This document shows, piece by piece, positions 6,840 through 7,466 of a stretch of DNA of 7,466 bases. The translations under genes were made by a program, and so were the position numbers. Each line of letters opens with the position of its first letter. Positions within the stretch are counted from its first letter, which is position 1. The notes beneath the pieces are model-generated. The model searched no databases. It saw nothing but the letters and a program-made list of their open reading frames with translations, and was not told the origin of the DNA. This DNA comes from Sandaracinomonas sp041180785 (lineage in GTDB: Bacteria > Bacteroidota > Bacteroidia > Cytophagales > Spirosomataceae), in NCBI GenBank assembly GCA_041180785.1, contig JBEGQV010000033.1:1-7466 (forward strand), written 5' to 3'.

Positions 6840-7466
6840 TGAGTCAATTAAAACCAAAAATAAATTTGCATTCGGCTACTTTTCTAGTGGTGAGTGTGAT
6901 CATTGGCTCTGGTGTATTTAAAAAAATAGCCCCGATGGCTGAGGCACTAGGCTCGCCATTTTGGGTGGTTGCATGTTGGATTTTTGCGGGACTCATCAGT
7001 TTAGCTGGTGCACTTTCGACTGCTGAATTGGTCAGTTTATTTCCCAATTCAGGGGGAGAATATCATTATTTTCAAAAGATTTACGGTAAGTTTTTTGCTT
7101 TTTTATACGGTTGGACCAGCTTTGCAGTCATCAAAACAGCTACCATTTCAGCATTGGCCTTTGTGTTTGCACAATCCCTGAATAGTTTACTCCCTTTACC
7201 CGATTTAGGAGGAGATTTAACTATTAAATTAGTTGCCTCGGCGCTGATTATTGTTCTTACTTACATGAATTATCGAGGAGTTGGAACTGCTGAAATTGTG
7301 AGTAGGATATTGACTTATGGCATGCTTGTAGGAATTGGATTTTTCATTGTTTGTGGTGTATTTTCAAGCAAAGGAGATGTAAGTCATTTTGCTTCGCAAA
7401 AATCATTAAGTGGTTGGGAATTCATTAAAGCCTTTACGATAGCAAGCTTGGGTGCTTTTTGGGGAT
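6839..7466 (+). CDS. APC superfamily amino acid permease, N-terminal part (cut by window end)
   Basis: The gene opens with the ATG at 6839-6841, whose A is the last base of the epimerase stop (TAATG). It stays open to the window edge, giving 209 codons of a protein that usually has 430-480. The start MSQLKPKINLHSATFLVVS leads into the APC signature VIIGSGVF in the first membrane helix (about 13-30). The second helix (about 41-63) ends in GALSTAELVSLFPNSGGEYH, a hallmark of the LAT/SteT-like amino acid transporters. Further hydrophobic segments lie at about 84-112, 129-146 and 155-174. These are inner-membrane amino acid antiporters or symporters. Its place at the end of a coupled operon suggests that it moves the D- or L-amino acid, or a dipeptide, handled by the enzymes upstream. 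The substrate is not readable from the sequence. Confidence 0.88.
   Translation, partial: MSQLKPKINLHSATFLVVSVIIGSGVFKKIAPMAEALGSPFWVVACWIFAGLISLAGALSTAELVSLFPNSGGEYHYFQKIYGKFFAFLYGWTSFAVIKTATISALAFVFAQSLNSLLPLPDLGGDLTIKLVASALIIVLTYMNYRGVGTAEIVSRILTYGMLVGIGFFIVCGVFSSKGDVSHFASQKSLSGWEFIKAFTIASLGAFWG

Noticed and set aside
6844..7047. Small minus-strand reading frame opposite the permease
   Set aside because: It lies wholly within the permease gene, has no family features, and the plus frame carries clear APC motifs.

Overview
The window looks like chromosomal DNA from a Bacteroidota bacterium (Cytophagia/Chitinophagia-like rather than a gut Bacteroides, but this is not certain). The support is AT-rich DNA, a TonB-dependent receptor with an N-terminal carboxypeptidase-regulatory-like domain, a promoter matching the Bacteroidota consensus (TTTG-N19-TAnnTTTG), and no clear Shine-Dalgarno sequences.

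Layout: (1) 1-383, plus strand, the 3' end of a molybdopterin-binding subunit of a xanthine dehydrogenase/IorB-type oxidoreductase. (2) 379-472, a short convergent intergenic region made almost wholly of 8-bp-based repeats in inverted orientation, a likely bidirectional terminator. (3) 471-3035, minus strand, a TonB-dependent outer-membrane receptor with no SusD partner in view. (4) 3036-3233, a divergent intergenic region with the receptor's promoter, a degenerate copy of the same 8-bp repeat and a 7-bp iterated motif. (5) 3234-7466, plus strand, four genes whose reading frames overlap by 8, 4 and 1 bases: an exported N-acyl-D-amino-acid deacylase-like amidohydrolase, a DUF1611 P-loop protein (DgcN-like), an enolase-superfamily dipeptide epimerase (DgcA-like), and an APC-family amino acid permease cut by the window end.

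Together the four-gene operon and the divergent receptor look like a salvage module for D-amino-acid-containing compounds. In the model, the receptor brings a D-amino-acid conjugate or peptide across the outer membrane and the periplasmic amidohydrolase trims it. The permease then carries the product into the cytoplasm, where the DUF1611 protein and the epimerase convert it to an L-form. The DUF1611-epimerase pair matches the dgcN-dgcA D-glutamate route (N-acetylation, then epimerisation). Three residue-level features suggest the real substrates differ from the textbook ones: an Asp where D-aminoacylases have a zinc-ligand Cys, a Tyr where L-Ala-D/L-Glu epimerases have the Glu-binding Arg24, and a retained DxD ammonium-binding motif in the epimerase. 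The oxidoreductase at the left edge is probably unrelated.
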